NCBI GenBank assembly: GCA_965249595.1
Contig: OZ252242.1
Span: 558,001 to 622,000, forward strand
Origin: VXNJ01 sp965249595
GTDB taxonomy: Bacteria > Chloroflexota > UBA11872 > VXNJ01
Direction: 5' to 3'
Length of the DNA: 64,000 nucleotides
In this document: in pieces, positions 17,409 through 26,144 of the stretch
Layout of the letters: every line of letters begins with the position of its first letter
Numbering within the stretch: position 1 is the first letter of the stretch
Made by a program: the position numbers and the translations under genes
The notes under the pieces: generated by a model
Databases searched by the model: none
Told to the model about the DNA's origin: nothing
What the model saw: the letters and a program-made list of their open reading frames with translations, nothing else

Positions 17409-20105
17409 ATCGCCAACCCTGTAGATAACCCGCTGCCGGTTAGCGAGTCACCGGGTAATAACTCGTCGCGGAGCGGCTACGATTTCGCCGCAATTGAAGC
17501 CAAATGGCAGGCCCGATGGGAATCGGAAGGCGTATATCGAACCGATACCGATTCAGAGCGCCAGCCCTATTACGCCCTCGAATTCTTCCCCTACCCATCC
17601 GGTGACGGGCTCTCGGTCGGCCATTTCCGCAACTACATTCCAGTTGACGCTTTTGCCCGCTACAAACGCATGCAGGGGTTTGAAGTCCTACACCCGATGG
17701 GATGGGATGCATTTGGGTTGCCGGCGGAACAGGACGCCATCGACAAGGGGCGGCACCCGGCCGATTCGATCGTCGAGTACGCGGCCAATTACAAGCGCCA
17801 ACTCAAATTGGTGGGTTGTGGATACGACTGGGAACGTGAGATCAATTCGTCACAGCCCGAATACTACCGCTGGACCCAGTGGATATTTCTTCAGCTGTTC
17901 AAACGCGACCTGGCCTACCGGGCCGAGAAGCGCCAGTGGTGGTGTGATACCTGCGGCGCCCTAGCTGACGAAGAGGTCCTGGCCGACGGGCGCGATTGGC
18001 GGGGACATTCCAACGTCTACCGCAAGCCCCTGCGGCAGTGGTTCTTCCGCATAACCGCCTATGCCGACCGCCTACTGGCTGATCTTGACCAGGTTGACTG
18101 GCCGGAGTCGACCAAGCGAATGCAGGTCAATTGGATCGGACGCTCGACCGGTGCCGACGTGACGTTCAAAACTGAAGCGGGCAGCGAACTCTCCGTCTAT
18201 ACAACCCGGCCCGACACCCTGTATGGGGCCACGTTCATGGTGCTGGCGCCGGAACATCCGCTACTCACAGACCTTGTCACCGATGATCAGGCGGGCGCCG
18301 TTGGCGCCTACGTCGACACCGCCCAGCGGTCATCGGAGATCGAACGGGCGGCCACCGACCGTGAGAAGACCGGCGTTTTTACCGGATCCCATGCCATCAA
18401 TCCGGTCAACGGTGAGCGCATCCCCATCTGGGTCGCCGACTACGTGCTGGCCGGATACGGCTCGGGGGCGATCATGGCGGTTCCGGCCCATGACGACCGC
18501 GACTTCGAATTCGCGACAAAATTCGGCTTGCCGATCACCGTGGTGATCAAGCCTCCCGATTGGGACGGCGGGCCGTTGCCGCAGGCCTACCTGGGAATCG
18601 GCCCTCTGATTAACTCCGCGAGTCACGACGGCCTCCAGTCCGACGCTGCTATCGCCGCAATAACCGCCGACTTGGAGCGACGAGGGCAGGGAAGCGCCGC
18701 CGTCAACTACCGCCTCCGCGACTGGCTGATTTCTCGTCAACGCTATTGGGGTTGTCCGATCCCAATCGTGCACTGTCCCGATTGCGGCGAGGTGCCGGTG
18801 CCCGATGACCAGCTGCCGGTGGTGCTACCACCACTGGACGACTTCAAGCCGGATCCAGAGCTGGGATCACCGCTTGAACGGGCCCGCGACTGGGTCCAGA
18901 CACCGTGCCCCAATTGCGCCGGCCCGGCGACCCGGGAGACCGATACGTTGGGCGGTTTCGCCTGCTCCTCCTGGTATTTCCTACGATTTATCAGTCCCCA
19001 TTTCGACGGCGGGCCGGTGGATCCGGCGGCCGGCCGTCGCTGGCTGCCAGTCGATCTTTATGTCGGCGGGGCCGAGCACTCGGTGATGCACCTGCTCTAT
19101 GCCCGCTTTTGGAACAAGGTTCTTTACGACGCCGGTCACATTGAAAATCCAGAACCATTCCAGGCGCTGCGCCATCAGGGCATGATGCTGGCCGAAGACG
19201 GCTGGGTCAACTTAAACGAGGTGCGCCTGACCAAGGGGCGGATATCGGCGCTTGGGCCTGAAGGGTTCGATGTTTTTGTCAACCCGTCCGGTGAAGAGCG
19301 CGACTTTTTGTACCACGCCCCGCAAAAGGCCGAATTTGAATTACGAGGCGATCCGGTGGACGATTGGGCGCCGATCCGCTCGGGCAAGATGTCCAAATCG
19401 ATGGGTAACGTGGTAAGCCCCGACACCATCGTCGAGCGCTATGGGGCCGACTGCCTGCGCGGCTATGAGATGTTCATGGCACCCATGGACGGCACGCTGC
19501 CCTGGAATGAAAGCGGCCTGAACGGCATCGTCCGCTTCTACCGGCGTTTTTGGCGATTGCTCAGCGGTGATCCGGAGATCAAGCCGCTCAGGGAGCTGCC
19601 GCTGCCGCAGGCGGCCCGACTGGCCCGGCGCATTGCCCACCGCGCCATCGTCCGCTGCACCGGTGACATCGAGCAATTGCGTTTTAACACCATGCTGGCC
19701 AACGGCCTCATGGAGCCGGTCAATGACCTGACGGCCATTTGGTCGCCCCAACTGGCGGCATCCGGAATCGGGCAGGAGGTGCGCGACATCCTGCTGCGCC
19801 TAATCGCTCCGGTAGCTCCGCACCTGGCCGAAGAGCTATGGGCGCGACAGGGCAACGAGGGCAGTATTGTCAAAGTCGAATGGCCGGTGGCCGATCCGGA
19901 ACTGCTGGTCGAGGACTCTATCACCCTGGTGGTCCAAGTAAATGGGCGCGTTCGCGACCGGATGGAAATATCAGCCGATCTCGATGAGGACGCAATTCGC
20001 GCGGCGGCACTGGAGTTGCCCAACGTAATGGCGCACTTGGACGGCCACACGATTCGTCGGACAATCTATGTACCTGGCCGATTGGTCAACATAGTGGTGA
20101 GTTAA
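17409..20105 (+). CDS. leuS: leucyl-tRNA synthetase, probable ATC start
   Basis: A class I aminoacyl-tRNA synthetase that charges tRNA-Leu. It has the HIGH-type motif in SVGHFRNY, a CP1 editing domain (TTRPDTLYGATF and YGSGAIMAVPAHDDRD), an intact KMSKS loop (SGKMSKSMGNVVSP) and a C-terminal domain ending in VNGRVRDR. The first in-frame ATG is 17670, but the HIGH motif and YDFAAIEAKWQ lie upstream of it. The frame is open back to 17370 without ATG, GTG or TTG. ATC 17409 follows AGGAAG (17397-17402) with 6-nt spacing and gives 898 residues. A single-base error creating this picture cannot be excluded. Confidence 0.92.
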   Translation: MANPVDNPLPVSESPGNNSSRSGYDFAAIEAKWQARWESEGVYRTDTDSERQPYYALEFFPYPSGDGLSVGHFRNYIPVDAFARYKRMQGFEVLHPMGWDAFGLPAEQDAIDKGRHPADSIVEYAANYKRQLKLVGCGYDWEREINSSQPEYYRWTQWIFLQLFKRDLAYRAEKRQWWCDTCGALADEEVLADGRDWRGHSNVYRKPLRQWFFRITAYADRLLADLDQVDWPESTKRMQVNWIGRSTGADVTFKTEAGSELSVYTTRPDTLYGATFMVLAPEHPLLTDLVTDDQAGAVGAYVDTAQRSSEIERAATDREKTGVFTGSHAINPVNGERIPIWVADYVLAGYGSGAIMAVPAHDDRDFEFATKFGLPITVVIKPPDWDGGPLPQAYLGIGPLINSASHDGLQSDAAIAAITADLERRGQGSAAVNYRLRDWLISRQRYWGCPIPIVHCPDCGEVPVPDDQLPVVLPPLDDFKPDPELGSPLERARDWVQTPCPNCAGPATRETDTLGGFACSSWYFLRFISPHFDGGPVDPAAGRRWLPVDLYVGGAEHSVMHLLYARFWNKVLYDAGHIENPEPFQALRHQGMMLAEDGWVNLNEVRLTKGRISALGPEGFDVFVNPSGEERDFLYHAPQKAEFELRGDPVDDWAPIRSGKMSKSMGNVVSPDTIVERYGADCLRGYEMFMAPMDGTLPWNESGLNGIVRFYRRFWRLLSGDPEIKPLRELPLPQAARLARRIAHRAIVRCTGDIEQLRFNTMLANGLMEPVNDLTAIWSPQLAASGIGQEVRDILLRLIAPVAPHLAEELWARQGNEGSIVKVEWPVADPELLVEDSITLVVQVNGRVRDRMEISADLDEDAIRAAALELPNVMAHLDGHTIRRTIYVPGRLVNIVVS

Positions 20106-20164
20106 CAACCCCGGCCCCTGGCCGGACGATCGACCTGATCATCAAATGAAAGGACTGCTACCCC

Positions 20165-20488
20165 ATGGCTGCCTACACCCACGTTGAAGACACCGAATTT
20201 GAAGCTGAAGTTCTAAATTCGTCAACCCCCGTAGTTGTCGATTTCTGGGCCGAATGGTGCGGCCCCTGCAAGATGATGGCGCCGGTTTTTGAAAAATTGG
20301 CCGGCGAGTACGAAGGACGGGTCAAGTTTGTAAAGGTCGACACTGACGCCAATCAGACCTACGCGTCGCAATTCGGCGTCCGCGGGATCCCGACCTTGCT
20401 GTTTGTTTCCGGCGGGCAGGAAGTTGACCGCATCGTCGGTTACGTGCCGGAAGCCAAGATCAAATCTTCGCTGGAAGCCGTCGCCTAA
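20165..20488 (+). CDS. trxA: thioredoxin
   Basis: A 107-residue classical thioredoxin, a cytoplasmic disulfide reductase. It has the active site WCGPCK (about residues 31-36) in VVVDFWAEWCGPCK, the buried aspartate in VKVDTDAN, and the cis-proline in RGIPTLLFVSGG. AAAGGA lies before ATG 20165. It is downstream of leuS by 59 bp and may share its transcript. The 20500-20520 region after it has a weak ccag/ctgg hairpin shared with the convergent neighbour. Confidence 0.96.
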   Translation: MAAYTHVEDTEFEAEVLNSSTPVVVDFWAEWCGPCKMMAPVFEKLAGEYEGRVKFVKVDTDANQTYASQFGVRGIPTLLFVSGGQEVDRIVGYVPEAKIKSSLEAVA

Positions 20489-20528
20489 AGGCTTTGCGAC
20501 CAGCCCCTGATCGGGAACTGGCTTCTAA

Positions 20529-20996
20529 CTAGAGCTGCAGCTGCGAGCCGCAGCGCCCGCAAAAACGTGCGCTGGGGTTATTTTGTTTAGCGCAGCTGGG
20601 GCAACTAACTTGCAACGGTTGTTCCACTCCGCAATGGGTGCAGAACGCCAAATCCGGCTCAACCGCATGACTGCAGGCGCGGCAATGGCTCAAGGATTGC
20701 CAGATCGTATAGCCCGGGGTCTCGGCCAATCGGGCCGAGGCGGACATGTCGTGGGCCGCTCGCAGGGATGAGATGCTCATCCGCAGCACCGCCGCCAATC
20801 CCACCAGATCCTCTTCCTGCAGGGACTTGACCTTACCGGTTTCAACGTTGGATAACCAAGGCCGATCACGTCCGATGCGGCTGGCCAACACCTGTTGAGT
20901 CATTCGGCGCTGCTTGCGGGCCTGAAAAACCGCGGTACCCAACGGGCCGCGGTCAATTTCGGAGAACTTTCGCTTCTGAGGCCTTCGACGCGCCAA
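20529..20996 (-). CDS. XRE-type HTH protein with C-terminal double zinc ribbon
   Basis: A 155-residue protein. Residues 20-75 form an XRE HTH (MTQQVLASRIGRDRPWLSNVETGK). The C-terminal half has two to three Cys pairs, C-x2-C (CRAC), C-x2-C (CTHC), C-x2-C (CPSC) and C-x2-C (CGRC), which make a double zinc ribbon. It is probably a DNA-binding regulator, although zinc ribbons of this kind often mediate protein contact. It is convergent with trxA and has no operon partner. Its target is unknown. Confidence 0.8.
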   Translation of the reverse strand: MARRRPQKRKFSEIDRGPLGTAVFQARKQRRMTQQVLASRIGRDRPWLSNVETGKVKSLQEEDLVGLAAVLRMSISSLRAAHDMSASARLAETPGYTIWQSLSHCRACSHAVEPDLAFCTHCGVEQPLQVSCPSCAKQNNPSARFCGRCGSQLQL

Positions 20997-21089
20997 AAAA
21001 TACCGACCAATTCGGTGGATTTAGGCCGCACCGTGCGGCCACTAATTCCGGGACCACCAGTTTAATTTGCCGACGCCCGATTATTCGTT

Positions 21090-22244
21090 TCAATACGCCA
21101 TTTTTCGCGGGAAAAATCGCCAAACGACCAGCGTGGCCAGCACCGTAAAGACCCCAACCACGTAGAAGGGAGCCGCCAGGCCACCGGCCTGGCCGATGAT
21201 GCCGGTGGCCAACGGGCCGCCGAACATTCCGATCGAGTAGGTCGCCTGAAAAATGCCCATCGCGCTGGCGCGCGCTTCCGGGTCTACCGCCTTGAGCGAA
21301 ATGCCCATCAGCGACGGCATAACCGACCCTCGCGCCAGGCCCTTTAGCATCGCCAACACCGACAGCATCAGCAGGCCGCCGACGAGCGGCATAAACATCA
21401 GGCTGAAACCCGTGATGACCAGGCCGACGATTACCACATGCCGTTCAGAGTACGTCGACGGTGCTGCTAGGACCACCGACGCCAGCAACACCGACAGGTA
21501 ATTGAGCGCCGTCAGGGAGCCCAGGAATCCGGCATCCGCGCCCAACCGGTCAGCTAGCAGGAGCATATAGGTTTGGGTGATCCCGAATTCCCCAAATATC
21601 AGTAACGCGGCCGTGGCCGCCGCTAGCAACAGGGTCCGATTGGCCAAGACGTCGCGAAAGCTATCCCAGTTGAAATCAGACTGCCGGGCGATCCGTTGTT
21701 CGCCGGCTGCCAGCATTGCCAACACCGAGATCAAACCCAAGGCGGCCGATCCCCAAAACGTTGAAATTTGCCCCCAATGCAACGCCATTTGGCCACCAAG
21801 AAAGGAGACTGCCAACTGGGTGACCGCAACTATTGCATTCATTCCGAGCAGGGCGCGGGTGGCTTTTTCGGGAGCAAAGAAACTGGCGAAATAAACCGAC
21901 TGCACTACGAACGCGGCGGCCCCAAAACCGTGCAAGCCACGGCCGATCATTAGCACTATCGGGAAGGGCGCGATGGCCATAAGCAACGAGCCCAGCGCGG
22001 TCACCCCGACCCCGATCACAATGAAAGGGAGGCGACGACCAAGGCGGTCTGACCAATATCCGGTCGGGATCCGCAGAACGCCCTGGACAGCGCCGTAAGC
22101 CGACCAGATTACCCCCACCATGGCCAAAGACGCGCCCTGTTGCTCGGCGAACACCGCAAATGCTGGAACGTAGAGATATAGGCATCCCCACATTCCAAGC
22201 GCGGAAACCAAAAATGCGCTCAGGCGCAGGGCAGACGGTCGCAC
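21090..22244 (-). CDS. MFS transporter
   Basis: A 384-residue major facilitator with about 12 hydrophobic helices. The inter-helix 2-3 motif is present as GYWSDRLGRRLPFIV. It has a short N-terminus and central loop and no extra domain. Such proteins are usually proton-driven drug or metabolite exporters, and the substrate here cannot be predicted. The start is GTG 22244. It is the last gene of the long leftward block and is separated by 68 bp from the LysM gene. Confidence 0.85.
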   Translation of the reverse strand: MRPSALRLSAFLVSALGMWGCLYLYVPAFAVFAEQQGASLAMVGVIWSAYGAVQGVLRIPTGYWSDRLGRRLPFIVIGVGVTALGSLLMAIAPFPIVLMIGRGLHGFGAAAFVVQSVYFASFFAPEKATRALLGMNAIVAVTQLAVSFLGGQMALHWGQISTFWGSAALGLISVLAMLAAGEQRIARQSDFNWDSFRDVLANRTLLLAAATAALLIFGEFGITQTYMLLLADRLGADAGFLGSLTALNYLSVLLASVVLAAPSTYSERHVVIVGLVITGFSLMFMPLVGGLLMLSVLAMLKGLARGSVMPSLMGISLKAVDPEARASAMGIFQATYSIGMFGGPLATGIIGQAGGLAAPFYVVGVFTVLATLVVWRFFPRKMAY

Positions 22245-22312
22245 CTAGCGTTGATCCTCAAAATCGGCTGGTCGTCACTGACAGATCCCCGAAAAATCCA
22301 TCGGGAAGTTGA

Positions 22313-22738
22313 TCAGATCCCTTCGGGGATTAAAAGCTCCTGACCGACCTGCAAAGTCCGCGGGTCGGTAATTTCGTTAAAGTCCGCCAATTCCTCCCAG
22401 GGGATTTCATAGAGATCTGCGATCTCACTCAACGTTTCACCTTCGGCCACGATGTGGGTGAGAAGCTGGGGCGTAAACGTTAGCGCTGGGGCGACTGGGG
22501 TGGGTTCCGGGACTAAGGTGGGAACCGGCGTGATCAGATCGCGAACCGCGTTGTCGACCGTATCGTCCTTGGGGTCCACCATACCAATGCTATCAAGCAG
22601 GGTTTGATTGGGGATCGTGGTTTCACGGCCGCGCAGCAACAGATACCACAAGGCCACCAACACTACGGCGATGATGATCAGAGCTATCGCCAGCTCGGTG
22701 ATCGTGGCCGAGGCAGATTTGCCCCGTCCCGGAATCAT
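22313..22738 (-). CDS. membrane-anchored LysM protein
   Basis: A 141-residue protein with a cytoplasmic N-tail, one membrane helix (about residues 14-35), a proline/threonine-rich linker (TPVPTLVPEPTPVAP) and a C-terminal LysM domain (THIVAEGETLSEIADLYEIPWEELADFNEI, ending in VGQELLIPEG). LysM binds glycan such as peptidoglycan, so the protein probably links membrane and wall. It follows the class V aminotransferase by 3 bp and is probably co-transcribed with it. The same layout recurs at 59.7 kb. Confidence 0.85.
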   Translation of the reverse strand: MIPGRGKSASATITELAIALIIIAVVLVALWYLLLRGRETTIPNQTLLDSIGMVDPKDDTVDNAVRDLITPVPTLVPEPTPVAPALTFTPQLLTHIVAEGETLSEIADLYEIPWEELADFNEITDPRTLQVGQELLIPEGI

Positions 22739-22741
22739 TGA

Positions 22742-23899
22742 TCAGCAGTTGGCCGCGCTGGCCACCGCGGCCAACGCCCGGCCTATTTCGTCGTCGGTGT
22801 TGTAAAAGTGCGGTGAAATTCGCACTCCGCCATCCTGGGTCGCTGAGAGGTAGATCGAATTCTCGGCAAGCTCCTGGCAAATCACGGAGCCATCGGCATC
22901 GCCCGGCGGCATAAACGACACCAGCGCCGAAGAATGCTCCCAGGGCTTCGGTGAAAGCAACCGCCAACCGCGGTCGGCGATCTGCTGCTCGGTGGTCACC
23001 TTGAGCGCCCGCAATTGTTCCTCGATCCGTTCGGCGCCGATTTCAGTCAAATACGCGAGCGCCGCCAGGACGCCGGGGAATCGGGCGGTGGAAGTGGTCC
23101 CGTACTCGAAACGTCCCGCAGTCTGGGGAAGAATCAACCCGCCGGCCAAATCCCACTTCGTTTCGCCGCGGGCGCCGGATGGACCGACATGGGCTTGTTC
23201 GAGCAGGTGAAGACGGTCAGCGCGCACATGAAGCAGGCCCGTGCCATTGGGCCCGCAGAGCCATTTGTGCAAATTTCCAATGTAGAAGTCGGCCCCCACC
23301 GATCGCACATCGACCGGAAACATTCCCACCGATTGGGCCCCGTCGACCAAACTGAGGATCCCACGCTCGGCTGCCAGCGCACATATACGCTCTGCCGGCA
23401 GCCGAATCCCGTTGTGGCGTTCAACATGCGAAACCGCAATCAAACGGGTTGCCGGTGTTATCGCCGCCTCCAGGTTGGCGAACGTAATTTCGGGGTCCGA
23501 CGCGACGTGGAAGGTAGCCATATTCACGTGGCCGTGATCACGCTGCCAAGTTACCGGGTAGATGAGCGCGGGGTGTTCGTAGTCGGACATGAGAATCTGC
23601 TCGCCCGGCTTAAAGCGCAGCGAGGCGACGATCCAATTGACCGCTTCGGTGGCGTTGTTGGCGAACGCGACTTCGCCGGCATCGGCGCCGAGGTAGCCGG
23701 CCAGGGCAGCGCGGGCGGCCGCTTTCTGTTCGTTCAAATAGGCATAGGCGTCCTGCCCGCGCGATTCCCCGCGCTCTAGCGCCCTGACCATCGCCGCGAC
23801 AACCGGAGCCGGGGATATCCCAACCGCACCGTTGTTGAGGAACACCATTTCATCAAGCGCCGGGAAATCGCCGCGCAGCGTGGTTACATCAAACTTCAA
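22742..23899 (-). CDS. class V aminotransferase (isopenicillin-N-epimerase/desulfurase-like)
   Basis: A 385-residue PLP enzyme with VFLNNGAVGISP at the start, FANNATEAVNWIV, SHVERHNGIRLP, LVDGAQSVGMFPVD and the PLP lysine in IGNLHKWLCGPNGTG (about residue 222). It lacks the SSGSAC catalytic-cysteine loop of the IscS-type enzyme at the left end of the window, so it belongs to the CefD/CsdA-like subgroup of uncertain substrate. The start is TTG 23899, overlapping the 3' end of ftsK by 11 bp, so expression is linked to ftsK. Confidence 0.85.
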   Translation of the reverse strand: MKFDVTTLRGDFPALDEMVFLNNGAVGISPAPVVAAMVRALERGESRGQDAYAYLNEQKAAARAALAGYLGADAGEVAFANNATEAVNWIVASLRFKPGEQILMSDYEHPALIYPVTWQRDHGHVNMATFHVASDPEITFANLEAAITPATRLIAVSHVERHNGIRLPAERICALAAERGILSLVDGAQSVGMFPVDVRSVGADFYIGNLHKWLCGPNGTGLLHVRADRLHLLEQAHVGPSGARGETKWDLAGGLILPQTAGRFEYGTTSTARFPGVLAALAYLTEIGAERIEEQLRALKVTTEQQIADRGWRLLSPKPWEHSSALVSFMPPGDADGSVICQELAENSIYLSATQDGGVRISPHFYNTDDEIGRALAAVASAANC

Positions 23900-26108
23900 T
23901 TGTTAAGACCGCCGATTTTGTGGGTTGACCTGATTGGCCGGTGCCGAGAAAGGGGCGTGATACACCTTCACCCTCAAGCGGGCCAACTACGCCTGCCTCT
24001 TCAAGCGATTGAATCAATTCGGCTGCCTTGGCGGCGTTCAACTTCAACTCCCGTTGCAGCAGAGCCGGAGAGGCGTAATTGAATTGGGTGACGATGTTTA
24101 CCGCCTCGGTAAAGATGGTCTCCGGCTCGGCCTGTCCGGACGGAGCCGGCGCCGCATCGGCAATTTCGGCCTCGCTGATATGGTCGCCGGCACCCTGCCC
24201 GGCCCAGAACTTTACGACTTCAGCGATCTCTTCGTCGGAGGCGAAGGCGCCCTGCACGCGCACGCACTTGGCATGCTCAGCCGACGTGAATAGCATGTCG
24301 CCGCGCCCCATCAATTTCTCGGCTCCGGCCTGGTCGAGGATGGTGCGCGAGTCGACCTGTGAGGAGACCATAAACGCCACCCGCGAAGGGAAATTGGCCT
24401 TGATCAGCCCGGTGATTACATCGACTGAAGGGCGTTGCGTGGCAATTACCAAATGGATTCCCACCGCCCGTGCCATCTGCGCCAATCGGCAGATCGAATG
24501 TTCGATTTCGACTGGTGCGGTCATCATCAAGTCGGCCATCTCATCGACGACAACGACCAGGTACGGCAATCGGTCATCGGGCGCCAAGTCAGCAGTGGCG
24601 TTGTAGGCGGCCACGTTGCGCCGCCCTGAATCGCGCAGAACCCGGTAGCGCTGGGTCATCTCTTGCTGTACCCATGCCAACACCGGCACCGCCTCGCTTG
24701 GCGTGGAGACCACCGGCATTAGCAGATGGGGCACCGCGTTGTAGGGCACCATCTCCACCATCTTGGGGTCGATTAGCACTATTCGCAGTTCATCCGGTGT
24801 GTATTGGCAGAGTAGTGAGAGAAGCAATGTATTGATGAATACCGACTTGCCGGCACCGGTCGATCCGGCGATGAGCAAATGCGGCATCCGGGCCAGCGAA
24901 CGAACCTGTGAATGGTCGGCCACATCCTTGCCCAACACCAGGGTCAACGGGTCCGAGCTGGTCTGAAATTCGTTCGACTCGAGCAATTCACGGATCGTGA
25001 CCACGCTCGGATCACGATTGGGAATCTCCAGCCCGACGTACGGACGACCGGGTATCGGTGACTCGGTGCGTACGCTGCGGGCCGAGAGGGCCAGCGCAAG
25101 ATCGTCGTTATGGCGGGTAATGTGGGTAACCCGCACACCGGCCGCCGGAGATATGCAGTATTGCGTTACCACTGGACCCGGTATCGCCTCAACCACCCGT
25201 ACATTGACGCGAAAGTTGGCCAACGTACGTTCGATGATGGCCGCGTTTTCAGTTATCTCTTCGTGTGAGACACGCTCACGATGGATCGGCGTGTCAAAGA
25301 GGCTGGTGGGCGGTAGACGCCAACCAGCGGCGTGGGCAGGCTCCTCCAACTCGGCCAGTCGTACGACACTGCTGCTTTCGATTGGCGATGCCGGATGTTT
25401 AATCAGCAGCTCAATCTCGCCGTCCGGATCCGCGTATGCCTCGCCCGGCTGGATGCTCTTCGCGGTTACCGCTTCCGGCTCTTCGGCCACGGTCTCGTCG
25501 AGTTCGGATTCAAACTTCTCGCCCAACCATCTGCCCAGCACAGCCAGACCGCGTTCGGTGACTCGACCGGCCGTAAATCCGGCCGCGCCCAGGCGGCCCA
25601 GTTGGGTCCGCGCCATTTCGGATGAGGCCAGGCTCCAGGCCGCAAGAGATAGGGCCGACAGGGCGTATGCGGCGGCGGCGGCGGCGGGCGGCAGCGGGCC
25701 GGCTGCCAGCTGGGCCAGCCAGGATCCAATTATTCCGCCGGCGGTCGCCGAACTGCCGCTGGCCAAGGCCAAGCTGGATTCGAACCCGGCCATCGCCAGA
25801 ACTAGGCATATGACCAGGGATATTTGCAGGCTGGTGACTATCTGGCGGTTGCGGGCAACTGAAATTACTCCGGCCACCGAGAGCACCAGCAGGATCGCCA
25901 TCGCCGGCAATGCCACGCGTCCCAGCGTCTCATTGAAGACCAAAGCCGGGTAGGCATTTAGTGGATTTGCCGGCAGCAGCGGTGCCGTAAGGCCAAATGC
26001 AATCAACAGTATTGCCAGCAATGCCGCAAGCAGCAGCCAGGGATTTACTGGATTTTTCAACTGCGTGTTGGCGCGCCCGCGCCGGCGATTTGCTGCTTTG
26101 CTTGCCAA
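23889..26108 (-). CDS. ftsK: DNA translocase FtsK/SpoIIIE
   Basis: A 739-residue septal DNA pump that clears chromosome DNA during division. The N-terminus has about four membrane helices (residues 25-170). A linker with acidic residues is followed by the motor, with Walker A AGSTGAGKSVF (about residue 417), Walker B LVVVVDEMADLM and IATQRPSVDVITGLIKAN. It ends with the winged-helix gamma domain (FNYASPALLQRELKLNAAKAAELI) that reads KOPS-like sequences. The start is TTG 26108. It lies 36 bp after rnj, as in Firmicutes-like rnj-ftsK neighbourhoods. Confidence 0.95.
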   Translation of the reverse strand: MASKAANRRRGRANTQLKNPVNPWLLLAALLAILLIAFGLTAPLLPANPLNAYPALVFNETLGRVALPAMAILLVLSVAGVISVARNRQIVTSLQISLVICLVLAMAGFESSLALASGSSATAGGIIGSWLAQLAAGPLPPAAAAAAYALSALSLAAWSLASSEMARTQLGRLGAAGFTAGRVTERGLAVLGRWLGEKFESELDETVAEEPEAVTAKSIQPGEAYADPDGEIELLIKHPASPIESSSVVRLAELEEPAHAAGWRLPPTSLFDTPIHRERVSHEEITENAAIIERTLANFRVNVRVVEAIPGPVVTQYCISPAAGVRVTHITRHNDDLALALSARSVRTESPIPGRPYVGLEIPNRDPSVVTIRELLESNEFQTSSDPLTLVLGKDVADHSQVRSLARMPHLLIAGSTGAGKSVFINTLLLSLLCQYTPDELRIVLIDPKMVEMVPYNAVPHLLMPVVSTPSEAVPVLAWVQQEMTQRYRVLRDSGRRNVAAYNATADLAPDDRLPYLVVVVDEMADLMMTAPVEIEHSICRLAQMARAVGIHLVIATQRPSVDVITGLIKANFPSRVAFMVSSQVDSRTILDQAGAEKLMGRGDMLFTSAEHAKCVRVQGAFASDEEIAEVVKFWAGQGAGDHISEAEIADAAPAPSGQAEPETIFTEAVNIVTQFNYASPALLQRELKLNAAKAAELIQSLEEAGVVGPLEGEGVSRPFLGTGQSGQPTKSAVLTIEV

Positions 26109-26144
26109 GAGGAGAAGCTCCGGAAAATTTAACCGGCAGGCCGT

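Noticed and set aside
23015..23779. 254-codon open frame opposite the class V aminotransferase
   Set aside because: Shadow of a clear PLP enzyme; no recognisable motif.
24997..25953. 318-codon open frame opposite ftsK
   Set aside because: Composition is Arg/Ser/Thr-rich without domains, and the opposite strand is a well-supported FtsK.
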